The position numbers and the translations under genes were made by a program. A stretch of DNA of 57,711 bases. Source: Verrucomicrobiaceae bacterium UBA7681 (GTDB taxonomy: Bacteria > Verrucomicrobiota > Verrucomicrobiia > Verrucomicrobiales > Verrucomicrobiaceae). Positions 33,493 to 42,433 of this stretch are shown in pieces (the stretch's first letter is position 1; each line of letters begins with the position of its first letter). The notes beneath the pieces are model-generated. The model worked only from the letters and a program-made list of their open reading frames with translations, made no database searches and was not told the origin of the DNA. The stretch is from the NCBI GenBank assembly GCA_002482965.1, contig DLGZ01000058.1, positions 1 through 57,711 of the forward strand, written 5' to 3'.

Positions 33493-35190
33493 ATGACTGC
33501 TGAAGAAAAAGACGAACTTTTTTATCGCGACACCGAAAGCATCGCGTTTCCACAACTGGACGATCAGCAGCTTGCGCAACTGGAGTCTCTGGGAGTGCGG
33601 CAAACCATCCGGGCTGGCGAGATCATCGTCAAAGCCGGGCAGCGGGAGTTCCCGATGGCGCTGGTGATCAGTGGCGAGCTGGAGGTGTATGAGAATCGCG
33701 ATGGCGTGGAGCAAATCCTCGCGACCCCAAAGCCGCGCGATTTCGTCGGAGAGGTGTCCATGCTCACCGGCACCTCCTCGATCGCCAGCTACCGAGGGAA
33801 AGCGGAGGAGTCCGAAGTTCTTCTCGTGCCTGCAGCCAAGCTGAGATGGGCGCTGGCCGAGCTGCCGGGCGTGGGCGAACCGCTGGTGCAGGCCTTCATG
33901 ATGCGGCGCGAGCGCCTGCTGCGGGACAAGGAATTCGCGGGCCTCCGCATCCTCGCCAGCCCCCGCTGCAGCGCGGGACACCGCATCGACGATTTCCTCG
34001 ATAAAAATCATGTGGTTCATCGCCTGATCGATGCCACCACCACCGAAGGTCTGGCCCTCTGCGAATTGCGCAGCCTCACGCCTGCCGACCTGCCTGTGTT
34101 GATTGCCAGCGATGGCACAGTCACGCATGATCCCACCATTTTGGATGTGGCCCGCGTGGCGGGACTGCTTCGCCCGCTCTCAACTGAGCAGGACCCCGAG
34201 CTGCTGTGCGATCTCGCCATCGTGGGGGCGGGCCCCGCCGGGCTGGCTGCCGCTGTGAACGGCGCATCAGAAGGACTCCAAACGGTGGTGCTGGAAAGCT
34301 TCGCGCCAGGAGGCCAGGCCGGATCGTCTTCCTTGATCGAAAACTTCTTCAGCTACCCCACCGGGATCAGCGGCGGTGCGCTCACCAGCCGCGCCCAGCT
34401 TCAGGCGCATCGCTTTGGAGCGAAGTTCTCCACACCCTCCCGGGCGCTGACGCTCTCGTTTGCGGAGGGAGAGTATGGCGCGGAACTGCGGATCGAAGGC
34501 AGCGTCACCGTTCTACGGTCGAAATGCGTGATCCTCTCCACCGGTGCTCAGTACAACCTGATCGATGCCGAGGGTCGCGAGAAATTCGAAAGCATGGGCG
34601 TGTACTACGCCGCGACGAAGATGGAATCCAAGTTCTGCAAAGACAACACCATCATCGTCGTCGGTGCTGGCAACTCCGCCGGTCAGGCGGCCATGTTCAT
34701 GTCGGAAGTGGCGAGGAAGGTCATCATGGTGATCCGTGGTGGAGACCTGACCAAGAGCATGTCCAGCTACCTTTCAAATCGGGTGACCACGAAGTCCAAC
34801 ATCGAGATCCTCTATCATACTCAGGTGCAGAAAATGATGGGTGATGACCGGCTGAAGTCGGTTGAAATCCTCAACTCCAAGACCGGTGAAGTCCGCACGG
34901 TGGAGACAGCGGCGGTGTTTTCCATGATCGGTGCCAGACCCTGCACCGAGTGGCTGCCGCCCGAGATCCTGCGCGATGAGAAAGGCTTCATCAAAACCGG
35001 GCAGGCCGTGGCCGATGCGCCCGCCTGGAAAAACGCGAATCGTCCGCCCTATCCCTTTGAAACCAGCCGTCCCGGTGTTTTTGCCGCAGGCGACGTCCGC
35101 TCCGGTTCCGTCAAACGTTGCAGCGCCGCCGTGGGTGAAGGCAGCATGGCGATTGAAAACGTTCATCAGGTCTTGGGGACGTATAGCTGA
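33493..35190 (+). CDS. cNMP-binding / thioredoxin-fold / thioredoxin-reductase-like fusion
   Basis: 565 residues from the ATG at 33493, after AAGGA at good spacing. Three parts: a cyclic-nucleotide-binding beta barrel at about 20-125 (IRAGEIIVKAGQREFPMALVISGELEVYE); a glutaredoxin-like domain at about 140-215 (RCSAGHRIDDFLDKNHV, DLPVLIASDGTVTHDP); then an FAD/NAD(P) thioredoxin-reductase module with VGAGPAGLAAA at about 242 and VVGAGNSAGQAA at about 387. Where reductases have CATC, this reads GVYYAATKMESKFC, so the CxxC disulfide is lost. The same class exists in other bacteria. It could couple cNMP binding to a redox step; the substrate is unknown. Confidence 0.9.
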   Translation: MTAEEKDELFYRDTESIAFPQLDDQQLAQLESLGVRQTIRAGEIIVKAGQREFPMALVISGELEVYENRDGVEQILATPKPRDFVGEVSMLTGTSSIASYRGKAEESEVLLVPAAKLRWALAELPGVGEPLVQAFMMRRERLLRDKEFAGLRILASPRCSAGHRIDDFLDKNHVVHRLIDATTTEGLALCELRSLTPADLPVLIASDGTVTHDPTILDVARVAGLLRPLSTEQDPELLCDLAIVGAGPAGLAAAVNGASEGLQTVVLESFAPGGQAGSSSLIENFFSYPTGISGGALTSRAQLQAHRFGAKFSTPSRALTLSFAEGEYGAELRIEGSVTVLRSKCVILSTGAQYNLIDAEGREKFESMGVYYAATKMESKFCKDNTIIVVGAGNSAGQAAMFMSEVARKVIMVIRGGDLTKSMSSYLSNRVTTKSNIEILYHTQVQKMMGDDRLKSVEILNSKTGEVRTVETAAVFSMIGARPCTEWLPPEILRDEKGFIKTGQAVADAPAWKNANRPPYPFETSRPGVFAAGDVRSGSVKRCSAAVGEGSMAIENVHQVLGTYS

Positions 35191-35205
35191 GTTCGACCAT
35201 CACCC

Positions 35206-35739
35206 ATGAAACCTCTTTCTCTCCTATCGTGCGTGCTAGCCTTGCTGCTAGCTGGTTGCACCTGGAACAAAAACTCGCCCAAGACCCTGCCGGTGCTGAT
35301 GGTGGAGCGGCTAAACTGGATGGATGAGGTGGCCATGGCCAAACAGGAGAAATCGTTGCCCATCAACGATCCGGTGCGCGAGGCAGAACTGCTGCGTGCG
35401 ATGACTCAGCGCGGTGTCGCTGCTGGATTGAAGCCTGAGAGCGTGCGGCGATTTTTCTCCGGGCAGATGCTTGCCGCGAAAGCAGTGCAGGAAGAATGGT
35501 TGCAGGCCCATCCGCATGCGGTGGCCTCCTATATAAAAGTGCCTGATCTCAAGCAGACCGTGCGACCTGCCTTGGATGAAATCGGGCGGCAGATGATCGC
35601 CCGCCTCGCCCAGCCACGCAGCCCTGCTGAGTCAGCCGCGATCCTCAAAGAGGCCCGCCAGCGTCTCACACATGCGGGTTATTCAGAGTCAGCCCAGCGG
35701 CCAGCGCTCGATGGACTGCAGGCAGGACTCGTTCCTTGA
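35206..35739 (+). CDS. Lipoprotein chorismate mutase, AroQ-gamma type
   Basis: 177 residues. A lipoprotein signal ends at LLAGC with Cys18, so the product is exported and anchored to a membrane. The mature part fits the secreted AroQ gamma family: VERLNWMDEVAMAKQEKSLPINDPVREAELLRAMTQRGVAAGL (catalytic Arg/Lys region and DPxRE) and FFSGQMLAAKAVQEEW. Chorismate mutase turns chorismate into prephenate; a role outside the cytoplasm is unexplained. It follows the cNMP/TrxR fusion after 15 nt. Confidence 0.85.
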   Translation: MKPLSLLSCVLALLLAGCTWNKNSPKTLPVLMVERLNWMDEVAMAKQEKSLPINDPVREAELLRAMTQRGVAAGLKPESVRRFFSGQMLAAKAVQEEWLQAHPHAVASYIKVPDLKQTVRPALDEIGRQMIARLAQPRSPAESAAILKEARQRLTHAGYSESAQRPALDGLQAGLVP

Positions 35740-35808
35740 GTCTCTTTATAGATAAAATGCCGGACGAACCCCGGCTTGATCTTTGCCAGCGCCGCATTCA
35801 GATGAGGG

Positions 35809-36468
35809 ATGTCAAAGATTCAAAAAGTTCCCACAGGCGAGTTCCACTCCGGCTACGGCTGCATCATCATGGCTGCCGTGATCGGAGTCTTCAGCTTCAT
35901 CCTGTGGTGGAGCTACTACACGCTGACCACGATGGATGCCGCCATCGCGGCCATCACGCAGACGGCCCCCGCTACTCTCCCACCTGTCGCGGCTGTGCCT
36001 GAACTGGAGAAGAGACTCACCGACTTTGCCGCCGCAGCGACCGAGGGCAAACCGGCCACGCTGAAGCTCAGTGTGGCGGACCTCAATGCCCTGCTCCTCC
36101 TCGCCCCGGATGGTGGCAACGGCAGCTACAAGGACATGCTGCGGGTGAAATCGCTGGATGCGGTCAATCAGACAATCGTCACTGAGGCCAGCCTGCCGAT
36201 GAACACCGCCAAGTTCTGGGAGGACACCAAGCGCTACCTCGTCGGCGAAGTGGACTTCATCTTGGTGCCGACTGAACTGGGGCCCGATACCAAGGTCAAC
36301 GCCGTGCGCGTGCCGGGCAAGACGGTGCCAGAAGAAATGGTCAAAGGCATGGCGATGTACGGCTACCTCGGCCCCTATCAGAACGACAAGACGCTGGGGC
36401 CAATCCTAAAGGTGATCCAGAAGTACCTGGTGGAGGCGGACGGAGTGGTGCTTTCGACGGTGAAGTGA
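35809..36468 (+). CDS. Hypothetical membrane-anchored protein
   Basis: 219 residues. A short cytoplasmic N-terminus (MSKIQKVPTGEFHSGYG) precedes one transmembrane helix (about 18-40, CIIMAAVIGVFSFILWWSYY). The rest is an exported domain with a helical start and a beta-rich end (LKLSVADLNALLLLAPDGGNG, VGEVDFILVPTELGPDTKVNAVRVPGKTVPEEM). The pattern is seen in PVC-group single-pass proteins, but no family is recognised. It lies 69 nt after the chorismate mutase gene. Confidence 0.75.
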   Translation: MSKIQKVPTGEFHSGYGCIIMAAVIGVFSFILWWSYYTLTTMDAAIAAITQTAPATLPPVAAVPELEKRLTDFAAAATEGKPATLKLSVADLNALLLLAPDGGNGSYKDMLRVKSLDAVNQTIVTEASLPMNTAKFWEDTKRYLVGEVDFILVPTELGPDTKVNAVRVPGKTVPEEMVKGMAMYGYLGPYQNDKTLGPILKVIQKYLVEADGVVLSTVK

Positions 36469-36485
36469 TCCTATAATCACTGATC

Positions 36486-37049
36486 ATGAATCTCCCCCAG
36501 CACCCGAACCCCTGGCAGACCGTTTCCACCCGCGAGACCTACGCCAATCCGTGGATCCGGGTGCGTGAGGATCAGGTGCTCAAACCCACGGGCGGACCCG
36601 GCATTTACGGCGTGGTGGAGTACAAGAACATCGCCGTCGGCGTGATCCCCATTGATGCCGAAGGCTACACCTGGCTCGTGGGCCAGTGGCGCTACTGCCA
36701 TGGGTGCTACGAGTGGGAAATCCCCGAAGGCGGCTGTCCGGCCGGCGAATCGCCAGTGGAGGCGGCCCGGCGTGAGTTGCAGGAGGAGACCGGCATCGTC
36801 GCCACTACGATCGATCCCCTGCTCTCCGGCATCCAGCTTTCCAATTCCACCAGCAACGAAGTCTGCGACATTTTCATCGCCACCGGCCTGACCCACACGG
36901 AATCACAGCCGGAAGACACCGAGCAGATCGAAGTCCTGCGCCTGCCGCTCAGCGAAGCCATTCAAATGGCCCGCGACGGCCGCATCCGCGACAGCGTCAG
37001 CGTTTTGGCGCTGCTGGCAGTGGCGGGACGTGACGATCTGAACGCATAA
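36486..37049 (+). CDS. NUDIX hydrolase (ADP-ribose pyrophosphatase-like)
   Basis: 187 residues. The Nudix box GGCPAGESPVEAARRELQEETGI spans about 82-104, with the catalytic RELQEETG helix. An N-terminal beta arm (NPWIRVREDQVLKPTGGPGIYGVVEYKNIAVGVIPI) and the ending (EVLRLPLSEAIQMARDGRIRDSVSVLAL) are typical of the NudF/ADP-ribose pyrophosphatase group, which cleaves ADP-ribose to AMP and ribose-5-phosphate. Starts 17 nt after the membrane-anchored gene. Confidence 0.92.
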   Translation: MNLPQHPNPWQTVSTRETYANPWIRVREDQVLKPTGGPGIYGVVEYKNIAVGVIPIDAEGYTWLVGQWRYCHGCYEWEIPEGGCPAGESPVEAARRELQEETGIVATTIDPLLSGIQLSNSTSNEVCDIFIATGLTHTESQPEDTEQIEVLRLPLSEAIQMARDGRIRDSVSVLALLAVAGRDDLNA

Positions 37050-37114
37050 ATCGCACGTCGTTGCGACATCAAAACTCTTGTCGTGACAAGCGGCCAGTGA
37101 CAGAGTGGAAACCC

Positions 37115-37357
37115 ATGAACACAGAGCAACTGGAACAACTCAAGACACTGGTGGCAGACGCAGGCGATCTGCCAGAAGCCGCGAAAGCCAAGCTGCTTGA
37201 ACTGCTGGCACAAACCGAGGCGGAAGCCCCCACGGCAGAGCCAGGGCAGGCCCAAGGCCAGTGGCTGTCTTCGGTCGGAGAACTCGAGGCCGCGCACCCG
37301 GAAGCGACGGGATTTATGAACCGGCTGGCCACGACGCTGGCCAACATGGGGATCTGA
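37115..37357 (+). CDS. DUF4404 family small protein
   Basis: 80 residues from the ATG at 37115 (MNTEQLEQLKTLVADAGDLPEAAKAKLLELLAQTE). It is mostly helical, with a first part that may be a coiled coil and a second helix (LEAAHPEATGFMNRLATTLANMGI). This matches the short DUF4404 proteins. Role unknown. It is followed after about 100 nt by rplI on the same strand. Confidence 0.75.
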   Translation: MNTEQLEQLKTLVADAGDLPEAAKAKLLELLAQTEAEAPTAEPGQAQGQWLSSVGELEAAHPEATGFMNRLATTLANMGI

Positions 37358-37455
37358 GATGGAACCCACACTTTCAAAAGAACCCAGAATCCGCCTTTGA
37401 CAGAACTTAGGAGGCGTGTAGTTTCGCGCCCCTTTTTCCCCGAGGGAATGTCGCC

Positions 37456-37944
37456 ATGCCAAACACACAAGTTATTCTCAAAGAACAAATCAAAGGCCTC
37501 GGAGCCGAAGCTGACGTCGTCAGCGTGAAGCGCGGTTTTGCGCGCAATTTCCTGCTTCCCCAGGGCAAGGCTTATGAAGCCACCAAGGGCAACCTGCGCT
37601 ACACCGAACGCCTCAAGGCCGTGCGTGCAGAGCGTGAAGCCAAGGAAGTCGGCGAAGCCGAAAAGGTTGCTGCCAAGCTGAAGAAGGTGAAGCTCAAGCT
37701 CACCCTTTCCACCGGTCAGGGCGGCAAGGCTTTCGGCTCCATCACCACCATCGACATCGCCAAGGCGCTGTCCGAAGAGTCCAAGATCGAAGTGGATCGT
37801 CACATGATCGTCCTCGAGAAGCCAATCAAGAGCACCGGCAACTTCGAAATCGTCGTCAAACTCGGCCACGAAATCACCGCCACCGTCAAGCTGAACGTCT
37901 CCGCCGCTGGCGAAGCCGCCACTGCTGAAGACGACGCTGAATAA
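37456..37944 (+). CDS. rplI: Large ribosomal subunit protein bL9
   Basis: 162 residues, close to the usual ~150. The N-terminal RNA-binding domain (QVILKEQIKGLGAEADVVSVKRGFARNFLLPQGKAYEAT) has the hallmark N-terminal L9 signature. A helix connects it to the C-terminal domain (LKLTLSTGQGGKAFGSITTIDIAKAL), which ends in an acidic tail. It binds 23S rRNA near L1. The usual rpsF, ssb and rpsR neighbours are absent here. A clear intrinsic terminator follows. Confidence 0.98.
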   Translation: MPNTQVILKEQIKGLGAEADVVSVKRGFARNFLLPQGKAYEATKGNLRYTERLKAVRAEREAKEVGEAEKVAAKLKKVKLKLTLSTGQGGKAFGSITTIDIAKALSEESKIEVDRHMIVLEKPIKSTGNFEIVVKLGHEITATVKLNVSAAGEAATAEDDAE

Positions 37945-37975
37945 GCGGACTTCTCTAGTTTTAAAACCCTTCTGC

Positions 37976-38000
37976 AAAGCCGCGTGAACAACGCGGCTTT
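37976..38000 (+). terminator. Intrinsic terminator after rplI
   Basis: AAAGCCGCGT pairs perfectly with ACGCGGCTTT (10 bp) around GAACA, 31 nt past the rplI stop. A T-containing tail follows (TTTGTCGTTGTG). The best terminator on the plus strand of this window. Confidence 0.8.
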
Positions 38001-38187
38001 GTCGTTGTGTTCAAGATGCCCCCAAGAGCGTTAGCTCATGCCGGGAAGCCTTGTGCACTTTACTGGCATTGTTGTGCAGCGCCTAATGCCATGAGGTGCC
38101 GCACCAAAAAGACTCGAAAGAGACACTTCTGTACCGGGTATTGATATTGACAATCATGCCTCCTGTTTGGAGCATGCCCTCATCACC

Positions 38188-39225
38188 ATGAAGAAATACA
38201 ACGTCGGAATCATCGGATACGGCTGGGCCGCCAGCGCTCACATTGAAGCCATCAACAAAAGCAAGCAGGCGCAGGTCACCGCGATCTACTCCTCCCGCAA
38301 GCTGGACGACGCCGAACTGAGCGCGAAGCACGGCACCCCCATCAAGAGCTACCAGAACCTCGATGAGATGCTGGCGAATCCAGACATCCACGTGGTGGAC
38401 ATCTCCAGCTACCCAAGCCAGCACCGCGATCAGGCCATCAAGGCGGCGAACGCGAAGAAGCACATCATTCTCGAAAAGCCGATGGCCAACTCGCTGCAGG
38501 AAGTGCGCGAGATCGTCGCCGCCGCCAAGGCCAATGGCGTGAAGGGTTGCGTGTGCTTTGAGTGCCGCTTCTCCAACCAGTTCCAGGTGACCAAGGCGCT
38601 GATCGACGAAGGCCTGCTGGGCAGCATCCATTACGGCGAAGTCGATTACTACCACGGCATCGGCCCTTGGTATGGTCAGTTCCGCTGGAACACCGGCAAG
38701 AAGGACGGCGGCAGCGCGCTGCTCACCGCCGGCTGCCATGCGCTGGATGCCCTGCTCATGGTCATGGGCGGCGAAATCGAAAGCGTTACCAGTTTCTCCA
38801 CCAAGACGCAGAGCGAGATCTTCAAGCCCTACGAGTACGACACCACCAGCGTCACGCTGATTCATTTCAAAAACGGCTCCGTGGGCAAATCCGCCGCCGT
38901 GGTGGACTGCCTGCAGCCCTACTACTTCCACACGCACCTGTGCGGCAGCCAGGGCAGCCTGCTGGATGACAAGTTCCACTCCATGAAGCTGCACACCGAC
39001 AAGCACGCCTGGAGCAAGCTCTCCATGAAGATGCTCGACTCCGGTGATGTGAGCGACCACCCCTACGAGACCCAGTTCCAGGCCTTCTTTGACGCCTTGG
39101 ACGAAGGCAAAGACATGCCGCTGACCAGCTTCCCCGAAGCGCTGCGTAGCTTTGAAGTCATCTTCGCCTCAGATAAAAGCGCCGAACAAGGCGGCAAGCC
39201 GGTGCGCATTGCAGATCTCGACTGA
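38188..39225 (+). CDS. Gfo/Idh/MocA family oxidoreductase
   Basis: 345 residues from the ATG at 38188 (MKKYNVGIIGYGWAASAHIEAIN), with the N-terminal GxGxxA nucleotide loop. EKP appears in IILEKPMANS. The C-terminal dehydrogenase domain has GSALLTAGCHALDALL with the metal/base His in GCHALDA, close to the D(x)3H form. The middle (YHGIGPWYGQFRWNTGKKDGGSALLTAGCHALD) matches a common dehydrogenase subgroup. Cytoplasmic; substrate unknown. Stands alone. Confidence 0.92.
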   Translation: MKKYNVGIIGYGWAASAHIEAINKSKQAQVTAIYSSRKLDDAELSAKHGTPIKSYQNLDEMLANPDIHVVDISSYPSQHRDQAIKAANAKKHIILEKPMANSLQEVREIVAAAKANGVKGCVCFECRFSNQFQVTKALIDEGLLGSIHYGEVDYYHGIGPWYGQFRWNTGKKDGGSALLTAGCHALDALLMVMGGEIESVTSFSTKTQSEIFKPYEYDTTSVTLIHFKNGSVGKSAAVVDCLQPYYFHTHLCGSQGSLLDDKFHSMKLHTDKHAWSKLSMKMLDSGDVSDHPYETQFQAFFDALDEGKDMPLTSFPEALRSFEVIFASDKSAEQGGKPVRIADLD

Positions 39226-39323
39226 TCGGCCTAGCTACGAATTGATCTACAACCGCGTGGCGCTCTGGCGTCATGCGGTTTTTTGTGCCCACGCTGCTCG
39301 TGCCACCACTTCACTCAGTCGTT

Positions 39324-39893
39324 TTACCACACCAGCACTTCTTCTTCCTCATGCTGCTGGGACTGCGGCGCGGCCACCGGGGGAACACCACCGGGTTTGA
39401 CGAAGTCGTAGATGATCGGGATGCTCATCAGCCCGGTCTTGCGGTCGTCAAACCAGTCGGAGTAGAATGGCTTGCCGAAGACACGAAAGCCCATGGACTG
39501 GTACAGCGGCAGCAGGCGTTTGCCGGATTTGGTGACCACATGTGCGGCCTTCTGCTCTTTGGCATATTGCTGCATGGCCATGGCCAGCTGCATCAGCGGC
39601 ATGCCGGTGATGCTTCTCCGGGCACACCCTCGTGAAACTTCCATGATGAGCCCACTCTTGGGAAACACCAGGTCCTGCGCATCAGATTCACTTTGCAGTT
39701 CCAGTCTCGGCACTTCATCACTGCGCAGCATGCGGATCACGCCTGTGATTTCTTTGGCTGAGTTGAAGAGCGCAAAATGATGGGCGAATTCATCAAATTC
39801 ATCGATCTCATGCAGCAGGCCTGTCGTGTAAACTTCACGCCGGATCTGCGCGATGATGGATCGATGTTCGTGAAATGGAATCTTCTGGACCAT
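39324..39893 (-). CDS. FeeM/LuxI-like N-acyltransferase (GNAT fold)
   Basis: 189 residues. The N-terminus (FHEHRSIIAQIRREVYTTGLLHEIDEFDEFAHHFALFN) has the RxxVY...DEFD pattern of autoinducer-synthase and N-acyl amino acid synthase (FeeM) proteins. EITGVIRML, LIMEVSRGC and KRLLPLYQSMGFRVFG are the core GNAT strands and acyl-CoA/ACP loop. These enzymes transfer a fatty acyl group to an amine. The C-terminus is Gln/Glu-rich and tapers off. It is the last of the five-gene operon running down from 44968 and separated by 118 nt from the FemAB-like gene before it. Confidence 0.8.
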   Translation of the reverse strand: MVQKIPFHEHRSIIAQIRREVYTTGLLHEIDEFDEFAHHFALFNSAKEITGVIRMLRSDEVPRLELQSESDAQDLVFPKSGLIMEVSRGCARRSITGMPLMQLAMAMQQYAKEQKAAHVVTKSGKRLLPLYQSMGFRVFGKPFYSDWFDDRKTGLMSIPIIYDFVKPGGVPPVAAPQSQQHEEEEVLVW

Positions 39894-40011
39894 GGATTGA
39901 TAAACTGCCTCTCTTTATGATAAAGAGTCTGCCTGAAGCAAAACTAAATACGCCTAAATAATGATTAAAAATTTAGCTGGGCGCGGGACTGCCACAAGAT
40001 TGGTTTTCAGG

Positions 40012-41184
40012 TTAATCGAGGCCAATGATGCCGCCTGCCCCTGCCTTTTCCGCCGTAGCCAGTTCGATCAAGCGCACCTCCGGCGGGCACACAAAGCCGG
40101 GCGGAGCCTTGCCCGGCAGCAGGATGCGGAAACGGTATAGATCTTTCAATTTCAATACGTCGTACTGCTTTTGCAGAGTTTCAGCGCTCAGAAGTAGATG
40201 ACTTGGAAATGCCCAAAGTGCGGAATAGCCGGACTGTTCATGATGAATAGGCCCTGCGCTGCTCAAAAACTCCACCACAGGCCCTGCCAGCCGGTTCCAC
40301 CGCAGCAGCAGGACGTGGTTAGTGGTGATGTGCCCATCATCCTGATTGAAGCCGTCCATCCACTTGCCTTTGTAGCGTGTCAGACCGTCCTGCAAAAAGG
40401 CTCTGCTGCTGCCCAGAAGAATGCGGGTGCAGCCCAGCTGCCTGGCATGATCCACAGAATTAATGTAGAGAGCAGCCAGAGCCCCCTGACGCAGGAGGTC
40501 CTGCCTCCCATCCCTCACTCCTGTCACCACCAGGTTGTAGCCCCTGCCCTGCTTCATCACCAGGTCTGCGGCCACCCGTTCACCCTTCAGTGTCAGCCAC
40601 TGGATGGATCCAAAAGCATAAACCAGCCGCAGCATCCAGCGGGGCGTCAGGCGGGCGTTCGTCGTGTGCCTGCCTAGAATGTAGGGCTTGTAGAAATGCT
40701 CGTAAAACAGATCAAAATCACCGGCCTCCTTGGAAAGATGACTGGAATAGTCTTGCTTTTTAACACGCCGTAAATCCGACGCCATGCTGCTGCGCTTCTG
40801 AGAGGAATCCGACAGATTCTCAGGAACCGACTGCCAGGTGGAAATCAAAGGCGGCATCGCCAGATAGTCCTTCCCCAAAAACACCCGGGCTGAAATGCGG
40901 TCAATCCCCACAAGGGTCAGGTCGGCTGCGGCCTGCCGCTGGCTCAAATGCCGCCGCAGGGACCACACCGGAACCAGGGTGGTTTTCTCCACGACCGGCT
41001 CCCCTGCAAAGAAGTAGGGGCCGACCTGTGCCGCCCACCGTGGCATCCCGGCCGCGATCATCCGGACTTCCTGCCCAGACACACGAGAGGTCCCGCAAAG
41101 CTCCTGAACGAACACTCGCCAGCTGGTGAATGGCAGGCGCAGGCCCACCCACCATCGCAGCAGGGTATGAAGAAATGCAATCAT
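40012..41184 (-). CDS. FemAB/GNAT-like acyltransferase, paralogue 2
   Basis: 390 residues. An amphipathic/hydrophobic N-terminus (MIAFLHTLLRWWVGLRLPF) is followed by a two-lobed GNAT-type fold: FDLFYEHFYKPYILGRH, LVYAFGSIQWLTLKGERVAADLVM and GALAALYINSVDHARQLGCTRILLGSSRAFLQDGLTRYKGKWM, which resembles the FemAB/peptidoglycan-bridge aminoacyltransferase ending. A C-terminal ~80-residue domain ends HHEQSGYSALWAFPSHLL and ILLPGKAPPGFVCPPEVRLI. About 40 percent similar to the upstream gene across its length (estimated by eye). Starts 2 nt after that gene. Confidence 0.75.
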   Translation of the reverse strand: MIAFLHTLLRWWVGLRLPFTSWRVFVQELCGTSRVSGQEVRMIAAGMPRWAAQVGPYFFAGEPVVEKTTLVPVWSLRRHLSQRQAAADLTLVGIDRISARVFLGKDYLAMPPLISTWQSVPENLSDSSQKRSSMASDLRRVKKQDYSSHLSKEAGDFDLFYEHFYKPYILGRHTTNARLTPRWMLRLVYAFGSIQWLTLKGERVAADLVMKQGRGYNLVVTGVRDGRQDLLRQGALAALYINSVDHARQLGCTRILLGSSRAFLQDGLTRYKGKWMDGFNQDDGHITTNHVLLLRWNRLAGPVVEFLSSAGPIHHEQSGYSALWAFPSHLLLSAETLQKQYDVLKLKDLYRFRILLPGKAPPGFVCPPEVRLIELATAEKAGAGGIIGLD

Positions 41185-41186
41185 GA

Positions 41187-42419
41187 TTACTGAGCGTGAC
41201 TTTGGCTGGTTGAGTTCATGTCGGTCAGGATGGTTTCACTGATCAACGCAGACGCTGCAAGTGAGCAAAGTTTCAGCCGTTCAGGCCCTCCCTCCTTCAC
41301 CGCCGTCAGGGGGATGAGGCGAACTCCGGCGGGGCAAACGAACCCCACCGGCACCTCTCCGGGCAGCAGAATGTCAAAGCGGCGCAGGCCTGCAGTATCC
41401 AGCTTGTCATAGTGATGCTGCAGAGATTTCGCCGTCAGCGGCTCGTCATGAGGAAAGACCCACAGGGCCGAATATCCGTCCTGATCATGATGAATGAGGG
41501 AGGTCTGGCTGAGAAACTCCGCCACCGGACCCGCAAGGCGGTTCCAGTCCAGCAGCGTAACGCAATTGGCGGAGATGAATCCATCATGGCTGCGAAGGCC
41601 CGTGGCCCATTTGCTTTTATAGCGAAAGACCCCGTCATGCAGTGAAGGCATGCTTCCTCCCATGTTGATTTCGGTGCAGCCCAGTCCCTTGGCCTCCAGC
41701 ATCGCATGCACGTAGAGGGCGCTCAGCACGCCATCCTTCATCAGGTCTATCCGCCCATCCAGCACGCCATTCACACGCTTGGAAAACAGCGTGCCGTTCA
41801 CCGTGACGATCCCGCCGGCCAGCCGCTCGCCATTGCGCATCACCCACTGGATCATCCCCTGCTTGAACAACCGCCGCATCATCCAGCGGGGGGAGACCCG
41901 CGTCAGACCGCCGTGCCGTTCCGTGACGTAGGGCCGGAAAAACTTCTCATAAAAAAGGTCAAAGTCCTTCGGCTCCCGGCTCCACTGGCATTCGAAATTT
42001 TTGATGCGAATGCGGCGAATGTCCGCCTGGGCGTTACGGTGCGTGCGACCAAAGGCCTGCATATCCTCCGGCACTTTCATCCAGCTGATGATCCACTGCG
42101 GCACCTTGAGAAACGACGTGTCCAGAAACAGACGGGCGGACACCCGGTCAATCTCGACGTCCACCAGATCTGCGGTGCTGCGCCACTCATTCAGCAGCCT
42201 CTGCAGCCGCCAGACGGGCACCCGCGTGCGGCGCACCACGGCGGGCTCCTGCGCAAAGAAGCGTCCGGTGATGAAAGCGGACGGGGGGCCAGCGCTGAGC
42301 ATCACCACCTCCTGGCCTGAAATCCGCGCAGGCCCGCGCAGCAAGACCACCGGCACGCGCCAGCGAATGAACGGCAGGACGATTCGCATGCACCAGCGCA
42401 GCAAGTTTTGCAGCATCAT
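41187..42419 (-). CDS. FemAB/GNAT-like acyltransferase, paralogue 1
   Basis: 410 residues. Same plan as paralogue 2: hydrophobic start (MMLQNLLRWCMRIVLPFIRW), DFDLFYEKFFRPYVTERHGG, IQWVMRNGERLAGGIV, GVLSALYVHAMLEAKGLGCTEINMGGSMPSLHDGVFRYKSKWA and a matching C-terminus (HHDQDGYSALWVFPHDEPL, ILLPGEVPVGFVCPAGVRLI). The tandem pair with similar but distinct sequences suggests two transfer steps or two acceptors. Starts 14 nt after the MDR dehydrogenase gene. Confidence 0.75.
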   Translation of the reverse strand: MMLQNLLRWCMRIVLPFIRWRVPVVLLRGPARISGQEVVMLSAGPPSAFITGRFFAQEPAVVRRTRVPVWRLQRLLNEWRSTADLVDVEIDRVSARLFLDTSFLKVPQWIISWMKVPEDMQAFGRTHRNAQADIRRIRIKNFECQWSREPKDFDLFYEKFFRPYVTERHGGLTRVSPRWMMRRLFKQGMIQWVMRNGERLAGGIVTVNGTLFSKRVNGVLDGRIDLMKDGVLSALYVHAMLEAKGLGCTEINMGGSMPSLHDGVFRYKSKWATGLRSHDGFISANCVTLLDWNRLAGPVAEFLSQTSLIHHDQDGYSALWVFPHDEPLTAKSLQHHYDKLDTAGLRRFDILLPGEVPVGFVCPAGVRLIPLTAVKEGGPERLKLCSLAASALISETILTDMNSTSQSHAQ

Positions 42420-42433
42420 TTAAATGGTCGCCC

